Source: Rotaria socialis | Taxonomy: Eukaryota > Rotifera > Eurotatoria > Philodinida > Philodinidae | Assembly: GCA_905331475.1 (NCBI GenBank) | Contig: CAJNYU010003724.1 | Location: forward strand, 1-64,000 | Direction of reading: 5' to 3' | DNA length: 64,000 nt | Part shown: in pieces, positions 12,801 through 26,281 of the stretch | Numbering within the stretch: the stretch's first letter is position 1 | How the letters are laid out: each line of letters opens with the position of its first letter | The notes under the pieces: generated by a model | The model's database searches: none | The model's input: the letters and a program-made list of their open reading frames with translations, nothing else | What the model was told of the DNA's origin: nothing | Program-made: the position numbers and the translations under genes

Positions 12801-15800
12801 TGTTTTGTAAACAAATAAAGGCTCATGAGTTGCCGTAAAAACAAGCGTAAACGGTTGTGTATTTTCCCAGCGAACGATTGCATCAGTTAATTCTGGCTGT
12901 TGAATTTCTGTACCATCTCTCAGACTTTCGCGTTGCTGCGTTCGTACCTTTTCTACAGATACGGATGTGAATTGATCTGACGAACGAAGAAGTGCTTGAA
13001 GCATGTCGAGTCGTAATTGAGGTTGGTCCAGAAGTTCAACAAAAAAGAAACCACAAATAGAAAATCCATTAAAAAGAGAATGATATACTGCAATAAAAAC
13101 AGACAATTGTGTCCATGTGACGAACTCGAGATTTTTTCTTTGAAGAAAATGCTTTTGAATGGAAGTCATACATGTTGCACGGTCGATTACCTTTGCATCA
13201 TTTACTTGAATACCTTTGCGTGCGATGGTACCTGTGTCAATTGCATTCAAATATTTGGTGACAAACTGAATCATCGGACTGTCGCAATCGAGTTCATCCC
13301 AGTTTACTTTATCGAAATGGGTAGGCGTAAGATATTGGCATATCATCAGACGTTGATTTATTTTAATGTACGGCGATGAAGCAAGTTCAATATATATCAA
13401 TGCTTCCTCTGGAATATATGCAGCTGACTGACCGAAACAGAAGCTACGAAAAAGTATGAGACAGTATAACAGTTCATCGAGAGCATAGACATCTTCAACG
13501 TGGCCGATGTCGATGTGTAGAATTGATGTTTGCAAGGATTTTTCATGTAAAATTCGAAGTCGACTGGCAATTTCGTCGGATTTAATATCGCCGCCGATTG
13601 GAAATTTAATAAGTTGTTTACCTAGACGATGACTTTCTTTCGTGATGAATTGTGATTTACCTAAGCCAGACAGACGAGATGTGACTATTGTACATTGATG
13701 AAGCATATTTTGTACTTGAGCAGCCAGATCATCTTTGCTTAAAAGTTTTTGATCTTGTAATATGCTGATATTGATTCGAGTTTTGATTGCATTAATTAAT
13801 TGTATATGAGACGCAGTTCTTGTTGTAATTATACCCAATTGAAAATGATACATCGGATGATTTTCGATTAAACTATTAAGCAATGGAAGAAATTTATCTT
13901 GAATTACTAATGAAAGTAGATCGGGTCGAATCAGCACTTGATATTTCTTGGAAAAGAAACACCGATAGACGAATGCACGAATTTCCACCCAACTAGTTCG
14001 CTTCGTACAATAGAATAATTGATGAACACGAATCGGTCTCTTGACCATGTTAAATAATGAGAACGCTGCTCGTAATATTCCGTCTTCGGTAGTCTCAACA
14101 AGTCGTACCTAAAGAGTAAGCATATAAATGTTTTCGAATTAATTATCGATAAAAAAGATGAATTCATTTTCTACGGATATTAGTTGAGAACCGTTCTTAA
14201 TGGAAAATCAAGAATTAGGTTTCTTCAAGGTAACTGCATCGTCATTCTGAAAATTATCAATGAACTGCAGTATTATAATTATTATTGAACGACGACAAAT
14301 ACTGTCACTGAAACGAATGAATTTACTTAATCACGAGTGTGATTATTGATACGATGCATAAGCTGTTCACACTAACTCTCACGATCTTGGTCGACAGTGC
14401 CCACACAACAAAAGTACTCAGTTTTTGTTATGCTATTATCTATTTAGAATCGTATAATGACGCATTAGTTGCGTCAAGAATTATCAATTAGAATAAAGCA
14501 TACATAGCACATTCGTCACAGTTCTCTATCAAACAGTTCGAATACGGGTCTTGTTAGTGGTACGTTTAATAAAACAAAATATACTATTGCATGTCCACTA
14601 GCCACAATAAAGCTTCTCATGTTTTAAAGTTTATGTGAAGAAAAACAAATGACAGGTATTTGAATATTAGCGATATTTCTGATCTAAAAATCTGTGTGCT
14701 TCCAAGCCTATGTTATTTATTACTTCAGTGAATCCTACAACTGACTTACAAAGTTTCACTTTTGAAAATTATTTATCTGATGACCAATTGAATGCCTCTG
14801 TATTCACACACAAAAAAACCTATCAATACATGTCAACTAAAATTAGCTCAACATCGTCGGATGACCATTTTTTGTGTGAATTCCATTGGTTTAGCGGATA
14901 TTATTTCTTTCAGTCATAACTATTTTTATATGCGAACCGTTTGAAGGATTATATATTTCTGTCTGATATATAAAATGTGCCACAATATTTTACATGCATA
15001 TCGATTAAGTTGTACTTTTTCATATTCGACTATTGTTTTTACGAGCTCTATTTTCTATAATAGTGTCATCGAGAAATTCAAAACCTTTACAAAGCAACAA
15101 TATGTGTATTTATCGATAGAAAATAACTGTCTATTCTGCTGCTTTTGAAATAAATAATTTCTGGTGATATTTATCAATCATATGGAACCATGTAATAAAC
15201 GAAAAACAAAATACTTGCCGTGTGACCTGTATAACCTTGTTCAAAGTCTGCATGGTCATCAGAACGAGAGCGTTGTGTTGTCAAGATTTTACCCAGATTT
15301 TCCAAACGTTCGTTTTCACCGTCGGGTTTTTCTGGCAGTGTGAATTGTTGAAGTAAAACCGGTTCAAACCCGATATACTTGAGTAGATGATATCCTGGAT
15401 GGTTTTCTTCAATTTTGGCGTTGTAGAGAAAACTTTCCACTGTTTGAAATTGTTCATAAGAGAAATAAGTCAATTCGGGATATATTTCATACATTTGGCA
15501 CAAGAGCTGTTCCCATGATTTTAGTTTTTCTTCCAGATTTTTGTATAGGCAATGAAGATCTTGATAGTCGCCTGCGCTACATGTAACAACTTGATAATCA
15601 ATAATATCTGTGACTGTTGGAAAGCCAGCTATGTAGAGAGCCGAAAGATTTTTTATTACGTCTTCAATAACACCAACTAGTTCGACGAATGATTCTAGTT
15701 TTTCAATTTCTCGATTATGATCTTCATTTTTGTTGTGCAAATTTGAATATCCAATTAATCGAGCTCGATCTCGTAATTCACTTAAATCGTCGAATGTAAG

Positions 15801-18800
15801 ATTTTTTGATTTTATTTTCACATCAAATAAACGTTCGGTACTAAGATTTTTCACAAACAACAATGATGAATGTGACAAAATGTCCATAATACATCGTCGT
15901 TTAGATTGTTCCTTATTCGTAAGTTCAAGATAGAGATGTTTGATGCCTGCAACAGATTGTGAGCACGTTTCAAATAGTTCAATCACATTCTTAAATTCAT
16001 CATCTTTAAAGATCACATCGAAACATTTAGCGACATCTTCAAAGACAAGCTCTGTCTGGTGTGAGCGAAGTTCTTCTATGGATACGTCGGTATTTATAAA
16101 AAATGTTTTGAGTTTAACAAAATCAATGACAGACTTGGTACTAATAAGTGTTTCGTCCCAATCGTTTACTGCCTCAAGAAGATTATCAGCATCATTGACA
16201 GTAAGATCCCCTAAAAACTGCATCAATTCCTTTGACACATGCAATGCCGCACACAAACTCAGTATATCTGTTGAATAAACATTCTCGATAGTTTCTAAAT
16301 AATGCCGATAATTATCGTAACAATCACCAGCGATCGATTTTTCATTGATTTTGATTAAATCATTGAAAGTTTTCTTGTAACCGGTCTTAGTAGAAATTTG
16401 AAATCGCTCGAGTAAATCTTCAAAACCAAATGCTAGATCATGTAGATGCTTTCGATTTGTCCAAAATGTAAATATCAAACGTAAATCAGGTATCACATCA
16501 GCTTGAAGAAATTCTTTGAGAATTGTCGTATCAGATTCAATGAAGCCAGCACCAGGAAAAATATTGAGCAACTGTTCCATTGGTAATTCTTTCCATTTGG
16601 TGCATAGTCGATCCAATTCAACAACAAATTGGTCAAACAAACTATTTGCGTTTGCTAGTGTTTCTTCACATGTAGTTTTTGTATTAATTTCTCTTCTACT
16701 TCGTACATTCTCAGTCGTTATAGTTGTGCGGTGATCATCGGGTGTGCTAGATCTTACTTTCGAAATACTTCTACGTTTTTTTTCACTAGCAGCTGGTCGC
16801 TCTAAAACAAATATTGTTGAATGATAGTAGTGTTCCTAACCCCAATTTGCTTTTGGATATTTATTCTTATTTTATCTGTAGAACTTGTCGCGATGCAAAT
16901 TTGATAAGTTTGTAAACTAATTTAGTGGTTTTCAATAGGAAGACAAGGGAAAATTAATTTTCGGATTTCGTCTGAAAAATATGTAAACAGTTTTGTGTAT
17001 AATTATAACTAAAAGTGAGTTGCTCGTATGTATAAAATATAAAAGCTTAGTTCGTTTTTTCATGCATTACATCTCTCATTTGTTGTAAGGGATTATGAGA
17101 AGATGTTTTCTTTTTTGTGAAAAACTGTTAGGATATGCTGAACTGATATTCGTTTTTACCTTCTCCCTTATCGAATAGTAAATCAATATCAACAGTTTCG
17201 GCAGCCTCGGCGGAACGTTTGCTTGCCGCATTTGTTGAAGTTTCTTGATCTATAAAATCAAATAAAAAATCCAATGAAAATATTTCTAATGAGTGATATA
17301 CTGTGTATTTGTTTGATATAGTAATGTATCCAAGCATGTGATTTTGAAACTTGGCTAAGACGAGCGGCTAATTGTTCCAGTCGTTTAAGTTCAGGTTCAA
17401 CAGTAATTCCTTGTATTCGACCTTCATCGATTTTCCGTTGCAAAGAGTCAAGAGCTGCTAAATATTTTTCTTTATCGATACTTTCGACACAATATGCATT
17501 GAGACAATTAGCAATGTTTTCTTTCAATTTTATCATTTTGAGCATTTCTTGATACTGTTTATCGAATAGTTTATTAACTTTGTAAGTTTTTTTTGCATAT
17601 ATTCCAACTATGTTCCATATTTCATCGAAATAGAATTCCTGGTTGGAAGTAAACGTTTGCCAATGTATTATTTGGCGAGCTTGCAGTCCTTTTTCTTCCC
17701 ATAAATTCCAAAGATTCTGAAGTCGATTAAGAATATTTTGACGAAGGGATATTTTGATAAAACATTTTTCGAATAACATAAAATATGTTAACGTATCTTT
17801 TGATGGTCTGTCCAATGTATGTTCAAGTAGTTCATCATGTCCGATTTCGATTGCATCACAACATATCTCAATAAGATGTTGAACCAGATCCACAGCTTCC
17901 TTTCCCTTGTACAGCTCGGCCAAAATTAGCAAAGGATTATTAAACGATTGCATCTCTTTTATCTTATTTATATTTGGAAGAAAATGTTCTTCTTTGAATT
18001 TTCTTTCGAATTCTTCAAGAAAGATTTTATTGCTCACATTTGTTCCAACATTAATAATAGCATCGGATAAAGAACCTAATTGAAGAAATTTAAAAAAATA
18101 CTCTAGAGAAATGTTATTAGAAATCGCCCAATCTCATACTTCGTTTGAAATTTCTATCAATTATATTCTTGACGAAATAGGTCAAGCGTCGATTGTTTGC
18201 TTTATTATTTTCAACACGACTAAGTTGATCAATTAGATTATCGATTTCAATCATAATTTGACGGAAAAGGCCACGATCTTCTACAACTTTATCCAACCAT
18301 TTATTTATCAAAAATTCAAAATAATACCATTCTTGAGTTGTTTCAACATAATTCTTATCACATAAAAAATATCGAAACCATTTCGTATAAAATCCAAACG
18401 AGCGCGGTTCATATTGATTGAAAATTTTCAGCAAATACGTTTGTTTATCAATATTGAATAGTAAGATTGGATTATAATATTGAAACAAATCATACAATAG
18501 TGTCAAATCAGTCTCCTTAATTATTAATTTTGTGAGATAGCTTTTTATCCTATCCTGTAGGGCTACACTGGTTTCAACCATGGAATGTATAAATTCTGTC
18601 GATTTTTTTTCATTCTCATTTTCTGGTAATGGATCCTGCAAAAATTTTAAAATCAAGACGATCTCACTTAATCGAACTAGAGAAAAAATACGAGAGACAG
18701 AGTAAATAATTATGAACAATCTACTTACGATCGAGCTTCTGCTTACTAATCATTTCATTAAAAATCTGTTTCATACGAGTTTGAGCAACATCGTCATTCA

Positions 18801-20467
18801 GAGAGACTTGTAGAATGTATTTTGTACAAAGAAAAAATGCATCAAATGACGATGACAATTTGAGATAATCGCACATAGACTTATTTTTAGATATGAATTT
18901 TAATAATTCGGTCCAATTAGCTCGTTGAATACACTTTTGAGATTCAAGAAGTTTTTCTAGTAGTGAATGTACTATTTCCTGTTTCGGCTTGGTTTTAATT
19001 TTATCATCGACGAATGCACTAATCGAATCAAATTCGAAATCTCTATTCGAACTTAATAGTTCAATATACATCAAAAGTACCAAACCATCTTTGATTAAAG
19101 GCCATTCAGTCGGGTCCATGTTAACAATTAAATTAGATAGATTCTTTAATGCAACCTTGAGTATAGTTACTGCGGACAAGCGAACGGTAGGCTCAGCAAA
19201 AGAAAGATTTGTTGTTTTAAGTGGTAAAATTCCCCAGATCTGTATAATGACTCGAAGATATGCAGGGTTCTCTAGATTATGATCGATATAGCTGAGGTAT
19301 GTGTATGCTGTGTCAGCGAAAGTAATAAAATTGTCCGAAGTCATATCAAGTTCATCACTGTGTATCAAGATTGCGAATTGGTTTATTAATGCGGGAAATA
19401 AATCAAGTTGTTCACTGTGAATTATGAAGTAAGTGAAAAAACATAGTTGATCCCAAACTGCAACATTTGCGCCTGAAAAAAGAAGAAATAGTTCTAAATT
19501 ATTTTGATACAGAATCGGCGCTTTTGTGTGCATGTCTGCTAGGCTTTCAGGGTTCAGCTTTTTTATGGAATTTATGGTTCATAATGATTATGTATCAGCA
19601 CATTCATATTGAGATCCCTACCTACATTCGCAGATAAGAGATGCCCATCGCGGTCGTTTTTGAAAAACTGTACCGTGACGGCGCGGTAGGATCAATGGCA
19701 ATGCTACCGGGAACATCTCTGTTACAGGCACTTTACTTTTTCAAAGCAACACTTTTACGAATGTCTTCCTTATCAATAAACTATTCGACAAACTTACCGA
19801 GATCAGCTGTATTGGTACCACGTGGAAATCGTAAATCAAAAATGAACTGAGTGCGTGAAGTTTCGCTGTTCATTGATCTGTTTATTATTTCATCACATTG
19901 GAGATTTGCGAAAAGTCGATTTAGCTTTTCCACACGCAAAGAGTAGTTGGTAAAACGATGACGAGCGTTTTCCGTCACAAGATATGAAATGCCGTCGTTA
20001 TCTATTTGAATATTTGCAGAGAGTTGAAACACAGATGGAATATAATCCTGCTTCTTTTCTTTGGATAGTCGAGCTATTTTTTTAAAATCTTGTACAAATT
20101 TCGAAGCAAAAACAGCTTGTAGTTTTACTTTATCGGAATTAATGAAGTATCTCAACGCATAGAGAGAAACAGTGAAAGATGAAGTTGAAGGATTGACATT
20201 TGGATTTGTTGTTAATACATTCCTAGTGGAGGCAGTGACTGTCGGTGGATGTACCAGAGGAACAGCGGGTTTAGATTCCGGTGTAGCTGCTGGACCTGGC
20301 TTTATAACAGTTGCTCCTGGTATTATTTCCTTCGTCTCTGTTTCCGTGGATGCATGTAGTCTTGATGAACGTCTTGCAGATGTTGATGCTGATCTTACTG
20401 GTTTAGGTGGCTCCGTTTTGGCAGTCTGTGGTCTTGTTCCGCTTGGTTCTCGTTTTTCGCTAGGCAT
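3900..20467 (-). CDS. RNF213-like: RNF213/mysterin-like giant AAA+ ubiquitin ligase, nine exons
   Basis: Exons on the minus strand: 20467-19798, 19718-19626, 19535-18729, 18676-18140, 18102-17302, 17249-17160, 16801-15219, 14108-12356, 12034-3900. Phases agree at every junction and the sum is 14469 nt, giving 4822 residues (human RNF213 has about 5200). Residues 1-100 are a basic Pro/Ser-rich tail, followed by a long helical arm. A zinc ribbon (CTKC, then CTRC after ten residues) lies at about 2032-2049. The first AAA Walker A, GETGCGKTAL, spans the last intron, and its Walker B is IFFDEFN (about 2160). A second AAA has GKPGCSKTSA (about 2437) and VIVFDEIGLAE (about 2507), closely resembling RNF213. 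An RZ-type zinc finger (CSRDC to CPLCKKEIG) is at about 4035-4075. I find no C3HC4 RING between the AAA core and the RZ finger. In animals RNF213 is a cytosolic E3 acting in lipid-droplet biology and antimicrobial defence. The 37-nt intron after 18140 and the GC donor at 15218 are the least certain joins. Confidence 0.87.
14109..15218 (-). other. Large intron of the RNF213-like gene with inferred GC-AG boundaries
   Basis: This 1110-nt intron separates phase-0 exons. The donor reads ACG|GCAAGT and the acceptor CTTTAG|GTACGA. Ordinary GT donors nearby either break the phase or have a poor consensus. No gene or mobile-element remnant was recognised inside. Confidence 0.5.
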
Positions 20468-22322
20468 AATAGACCAGTTTTAATTTATTAAAGAAATACT
20501 GGTGACAGGACGCAAACTGTGTGAATGAGTTGAGTCTTAATAAGTGCTCTCTATTGTTTTGTTTTTATTTTTTGTCATAATACTCAAACATGAAAGTATT
20601 GTTTTCTTTTTCTCCTTCATAATTGAGGCCAATGAATGTTGGAAAAAGCCGATTGCGGCTGATGCATGGTTTCTTTCTTCCAAGTAATACATGTGAATGT
20701 GCGGTGGGTGGATTGTCACAGAATGAATTGAATCCTCCAACAACACCTGTTGGCGTCAGTAGATGACACTCACGGACGCTAAACGTTTTTCACGTTATTT
20801 GTTGATATAATCTCTGTTTTGATTTCTTACGTAATCTTTATATCATGACTAATCCTCGTGATTGATTTTCGTTCGCTTTTACGCACTTGTTAGTTTTTCT
20901 TTTCTCTGGTTATTATCAGTGTTATTATTATATTCTTCACTGATGATTATTGTTATATTTTCTTCATTAGAAAATTAGATATATTATTCTATTACATGTA
21001 TGCACATGCTACAACAACCAAATACGCCAGGCAGTCTACGCAAACTCTCTAATTCTTTAGCACACTAGATATTAGCTCTACTATTATACATTCTCCAAAC
21101 GAGAGACCTCGCAGCACCGTATAAGATACTGTTTGAAAATGCAATGCAAATTTGATTGGTTCCTGTTTCTCGTATGGACTTGATATAGTGAATTTACTTT
21201 TGTAGCAGCATTAAGATCATTAGAATGTTGAAAGACGGGTAAAATGTTTTGAAAAAAAATGATTTGCTTATTTCTAAATCTTCTATCGCACGAGAAAGCG
21301 TTCGGTTTGAATTATTGAAAAGAAACGGAATGATGTATATAGCACTTAATATATGTCTCATAATGGCCACGTTGAAGCATAACCAATTATTATAAGTATG
21401 TAGTGAATAATAAGTTTCATTTCTCGTCTTAAAAATAGGAGCGATCAGTATATGAAAGGTAATCTTTGCGGATAGATTTTAAATTAGATCCTATGATAAA
21501 ATATCATTACTTTTACTTTTGTGGAAGTCACATATATTTTCGAAGAAAATGGTGAGTGTAAGTTTAAAAGCGAGATTTTTGCGGCTCCCCACCCCTCCCC
21601 ATGACAGACATTAATGAGTTTAAAATTGTGCTAATTAGGAACTTGACTAATTCGGCTGCTATTTCTTCTTTATTTGATTACAGGCTACACGAAAAAGTCA
21701 TGTTCGCCCATTACATACCATAGCAACGAGTATCTACCATTGCTAAAGATACCAACTAACAATTAATACTCCATTACAGGCATGAACAAATAAGCAATGG
21801 CCTAATTATAGATTTTGGAAATTAACGTAGAATTTTTACATGAGCTCTTTTAAATTATTTTAATAAGCCAAAGGGATATATGTGAGTTCCACATTTTAGC
21901 CCCAAAGGGACTACGCTAGCAAGCTTTTATTGGGTTTTTGTAAATTCTAACTAACATCTGATTTTTCTTAAATAGTTTCAACACATGAACCGTTTTTTTA
22001 AAACGATTTCAGTATGTCTTTTTCAGTAGAATACTTTTATTGGTGTTTATTTTCCTTCGATTTTAATATTCTTCAAATTTGATATTAAAAGAAAAAGAAC
22101 TCAATGTGTATATTAAAGCGAATGGTTCTACATATGTCAAACACTCCTAGTAAAATTAATCTAATGTTTTCCGTATTCTCATCTAGCGAAGATATGAAAA
22201 ATTATTTCACTGCCTATTTGATCTTGATACATTATTGTAAGACAGCTTGTTTTTTTGTGCCGACGATCGTTGACGACACACTTTTTAGCATAATTACAAC
22301 CATTTAAATATCAAAGAAAAAA
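20468..22322. other. Intergenic region upstream of the RNF213-like gene, nothing recognised
   Basis: About 1.85 kb of AT-rich DNA between the start of the RNF213-like gene and the 3' end of the PCIF1-like gene. It should contain the former's promoter. A short C-rich patch (about 21583-21602) is the only compositional break seen. Confidence 0.4.
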
Positions 22323-23381
22323 TTAACAATTACAATTTGTTAGAGTAACTTCACAGATATCAGTTGGATACAAAATACGGGGTGTGTTTTCGGCCATGTA
22401 ATCAATGAATCGTAATTTACCTATTGGATAATCAGTGATTTGTACTGTCCATGGGCTTGTTTTCAGTTGTTGTAAAGCTTTGAAATTTGTCCAACTTCCC
22501 GGTATAGTAAATATAAAGCGAGCACAAGAAACCAATTGATGTTTCAATACGTACAAAACACGTTCTACGCACAATTGCATGAGAGTATCATCAAACGGTG
22601 GACACACGTAGTAAATCATTCCAGCGGGGTCTTTTTCCCACGCCGCTTTAAAGAAGCAACCTCGCGATCCGAAAAAAGCCTCGAGGTCTGGAAATGCAGA
22701 GTGGTATTGATCAAAATAATGATTGAAAGTAGAAGCAAAGCATTCACGGATGAACGGATAGTTTGCACTCAATTTAGTTTCCTTTTCGTATTCCCGTGCT
22801 AGTCCATGACCACATAGATGGATGTACTTGTAGCGCAATCCCAAGGCATATGCTGCATGATAGTAATCGGGTCCAAAGCGTTGAGCTAACCGTGAAAAGT
22901 CTTTTTGTACTCGGCCACGATAAATGAGGTCACCGTCGATATTTGATACAGTTACAGGTGCATCCATTCCGATGTTTGCTACGCATATTTCAAGCGCTGC
23001 AATTTCAAGTTGATGATCGATTAGCTTAGCTAGTTCAGTGAAATTGTTCACTTTTCGTTTTTCAAGATCACGGCGAAGTTGCTGTCTCGCCACTGAACAC
23101 GTACCAATAGCAAATACCGGATCAGGCATCGGTCGCGAGAGAGCTGCTTTTTTAATAAATATATAGCGAAGAAGGATATGCCATATATTCTTCTTTGACC
23201 ACGGAGGATATGCTTGCTGACTTGAAAGCCAGGACTTAATCGAATTGAGCACTTGTTCATATAATTTTTCACGGACCAATTCAGTTTCAACTAATCCTCG
23301 GTTCGGAGTGTTTTCATAACATGCCGACGTTGGCGGTACTGGTTCCAGTGTTTGTACAGCTGATCGAGATGTATTACTCAT
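22323..23381 (-). CDS. PCIF1-like methyltransferase-fold protein, single exon
   Basis: This 352-residue protein resembles the C-terminal half of PCIF1/CAPAM, the nuclear enzyme that N6-methylates the cap-adjacent 2'-O-methyl adenosine of mRNA. The helical part runs to about residue 210 and includes LRYKYIHLCGHGLAREYE. Then come PDLEAFFGSRGCFFKA, a YYVCPPFDDTLMQ segment (CPPF near residues 260-263), and FIFTIPGSW. These match PCIF1's FGSLGSFF, NPPF and VFIPxW order. The WW domain of vertebrate PCIF1 is absent. The catalytic NPPF reads CPPF, which is unusual because the first position normally contacts the target base amine. It may be an altered-specificity or inactive paralogue. The first ATG at 23381 gives a Ser/Thr/Pro-rich leader. 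The assignment rests on motif order by eye and is moderately sure. Confidence 0.68.
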   Translation of the reverse strand: MSNTSRSAVQTLEPVPPTSACYENTPNRGLVETELVREKLYEQVLNSIKSWLSSQQAYPPWSKKNIWHILLRYIFIKKAALSRPMPDPVFAIGTCSVARQQLRRDLEKRKVNNFTELAKLIDHQLEIAALEICVANIGMDAPVTVSNIDGDLIYRGRVQKDFSRLAQRFGPDYYHAAYALGLRYKYIHLCGHGLAREYEKETKLSANYPFIRECFASTFNHYFDQYHSAFPDLEAFFGSRGCFFKAAWEKDPAGMIYYVCPPFDDTLMQLCVERVLYVLKHQLVSCARFIFTIPGSWTNFKALQQLKTSPWTVQITDYPIGKLRFIDYMAENTPRILYPTDICEVTLTNCNC

Positions 23382-24549
23382 AGTAATGTTGGTTGCTGTT
23401 TTGACTCTGATCCAAAATATTGAATATTTCTATGCAGAATTTCCTTTATTGAAATCGTCAATAAATTTTTGCTATGCAAAACATAATGATTTCCGATGGA
23501 TCTACAATAGAGAAACTATTAAGAAATGTAGTATAATGCGTTTTAAGTTTCTTATTTTTGATAATCAACCTAATTAGTACTGTCAGGACGGCATCGACAC
23601 AAACTACATGTGATATTTGAAACGTAAAGTTTTGCTTACTGCCTGTACAAGAGAAAAAAATGATAAATCATCATTTGATATAGCATCCGAGTTGTTACTT
23701 CTGCTCGATATGCTTACATTGATGTATCTGTTAGATGCTTTTCATCGCAAAACAGAAACCTATGTGCTCGCATATTTCTTATCAGTATCCTTTTGCTTCT
23801 TATTTACATAGCGAAAGAAACGTGTAATCACTAATCATGAAGCTTATGACTATTTTTTACATTCGTTTGAAAGAGTGTGCTGACGAATGAGTATTTGTCT
23901 CAAAGTGTTTTTGTTATACGTCAGTGTTTGCAAATGATTGATGAAATTATAGGAGAGCTGTCATAAATACATATATTAAGTGCTTTCGAGGAGAAACGGC
24001 TTATTTTTGGTAATCGTTAGGAAATTGAAACTGGAATTTTCTTCGTCATTTATTTCGATACTACAATCAAATTTTTGACCGAGTGTTTTTCCTTCCATCT
24101 TGACTCTGGAGAGATTTTTTTTCTTTTATAAAAATTGAATTCTCAATCTCGTTAGGAAATTTCATTGAAATGAGTCATGCCTATTACTCGTCAATAGAAT
24201 AATATTTTCAAGTTTGTTTGCGGTCGTAGACCACAGGTAATGATTATCATACAATACTCACTATTATTTTGTGCAATGAAAGTAAAAGAAACGGTCACGG
24301 TTGAAAGCACGCATCATGCTTAAAAGAGGACACACGATCGATAGATAAGAATGTATCGAAGATTGTTATCAATTTTTGATTTTATATGTAATTACGAATA
24401 GACATCGAGATTAAATTATCAGCCAATCATTAGTAACATGAAATGAAAAAGCAAAAAATTGAATCATCCAGTTTCATCACTATTTAATAGAAGAGTGAGT
24501 TAGCTATATCACATTTGAAGTTGTCTTTCATCGATCACAAGAAAACAAA
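23382..24549. other. Intergenic, about 1.2 kb, divergent promoter region
   Basis: This sits between the divergently transcribed PCIF1-like gene and the F-box/LRR gene, so it should hold both promoters. No coding or repeat structure was recognised. Confidence 0.4.
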
Positions 24550-26281
24550 ATGACTCTAGAATCGTTAATGAATAAATCAATACGTGAGATATTTGAATAT
24601 CTTAGTACTGATGATGTTCTCCGTGCATTCTATGGTCTGAAGACTCGTTTGAATGTGCTCATCTGTGATCATATTGAAAATCATGATGGTCTTTTTCAAT
24701 GCATATCGAAACCATTGTTCGACAAAATTTGTATTGAATATCTTCCGAAAAATCAACACCGCATTCGTTCACTTTATCTCTCCGACAATAATAATTCACC
24801 ACAACACATCGAATGTTTGTTTCTTGGATAGCAATTTTCATCTTCGAGACTTTACTCAGCTTCGATCTCTCACATTAAAACACATTCATAATGATAATAC
24901 ATTGACACGAATCATTTCCGAATTCAGTCACTTACCATTACTCACGAAACTAAAGCTATGTCAATTTCACATTCCCAATCATCCACAGCATCAAATGAAA
25001 TTCGTCAATCGCATTTGGAACTTACCGAAACTTGCTCACATAACTCTAAATATTATACCAGAATATAAATGTTGTTTTCCTGCGCCAACCGCCATTTCGC
25101 CGAATGTCGAACATCTTTTTGTTACTGGCGTTTATTTCGCAAGTACGCAAATGGACGATCTCTTTCGAAGTACTCCTCGACTTCGATCATTATTAGTCGA
25201 AATGACATGTGAAAACTCGATAAAACCCTATTCGGTTGTTCTTCCATCATTAAATCATTTACATATCACCATTCATTCAGGCGAAAAAAACGCAATAAAA
25301 AAACTCCTAGGAAATTTGCCTAATTTAAATACATTAAAAATTGAAATGTTCAATTTTTGTTTGAATGGCAACGATTGGGAAACAATCATCACCAAACGTT
25401 TATTGAAACTAAAACAATTTGCATTTAAAATAGAAGATGATTTTTCGGCTGGTAGCATTATAAATACTGAGATGGCTCAGCTTCTTGAAACTTTTCGATC
25501 TCAATTCTGGATTGATACGCATCAATGGTTTGTTCAATTTGATCTATTCGAAACAGATGAGTATTCTTTGTATACATTACCCTATGCGTTCGAAGATTTT
25601 TCTCGATTACCAATATTATCGAAATCAACTTGTCCGGATGATTATAAATATTTTCATGCATACGATCGTGTAACTAATTTGTCGAGTCCATTATTATCGC
25701 ACGGAAACAAAAGTCAATTTCATTTTCATAATCTCCATCAACTTTCTATTAAATGTCCTATATACCAATCCGGTTGGTCGTTTATTTCCAATCTAAACTA
25801 TCTACATACATTAAGTCTCTATTGGTATGACGGTGGAAAATCGGTTTGTTCTCTATTACAATCGATTATTGATCGAGCACCAAAATTAAAGTCTCTTCGT
25901 TTACTAAAGTCACCATCGGCTATATCACAAATGATCTCATTTCGATATAAAAGCAGCTCAATACGTCAATTGGATCTTCAGCCATTAGGCGATTGGTATG
26001 ATAAACAAGAATGTGAAATATTGAAACGTTCACCACTTGGAATGCAATGTGAAACGCTTTGCATTCGTGTAGAAAATCGAGCATGCATATTTGATATCGT
26101 TGATACGATGACAAATTTACGTTCACTCAATGTTCGATCTCGTGATGATACGTGGAAGGAAAATGTGACATCAGACGACGATGAATTACTGCTTTGGCTA
26201 AAAAAATGCCTGCCATCGACATGTACGATAACTAGAGATACTCTTTCACAATCAAGACATATTCGTTTGTGGATTCGTTAA
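24550..26281 (+). pseudogene. F-box / leucine-rich-repeat-type protein with one frameshift
   Basis: The frame opens at ATG 24550 with an F-box-like helix pair (MNKSIREIFEYLSTDDVLRAF) and reads RIRSLYLSDNNNSPQHIE before a stop at 24829-24831. The +1 frame takes over without a gap at FHLRDFTQLRSLTL and stays open to 26281. It has repeated leucine-rich strand-turn units (for example LTKLKLCQF, LPNLNTLKIEM, LHQLSIKCP, APKLKSLRLL). A single extra base in the CTTGGATAG region near 24822-24832 explains the break. Otherwise the protein would be about 575 residues with no other disruption, so this is either a very recent pseudogene or a sequence error. Family members usually act as SCF substrate adaptors; that role is inferred. 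There is no intron at the shift, since no GT-AG pair of plausible size exists. Confidence 0.7.
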
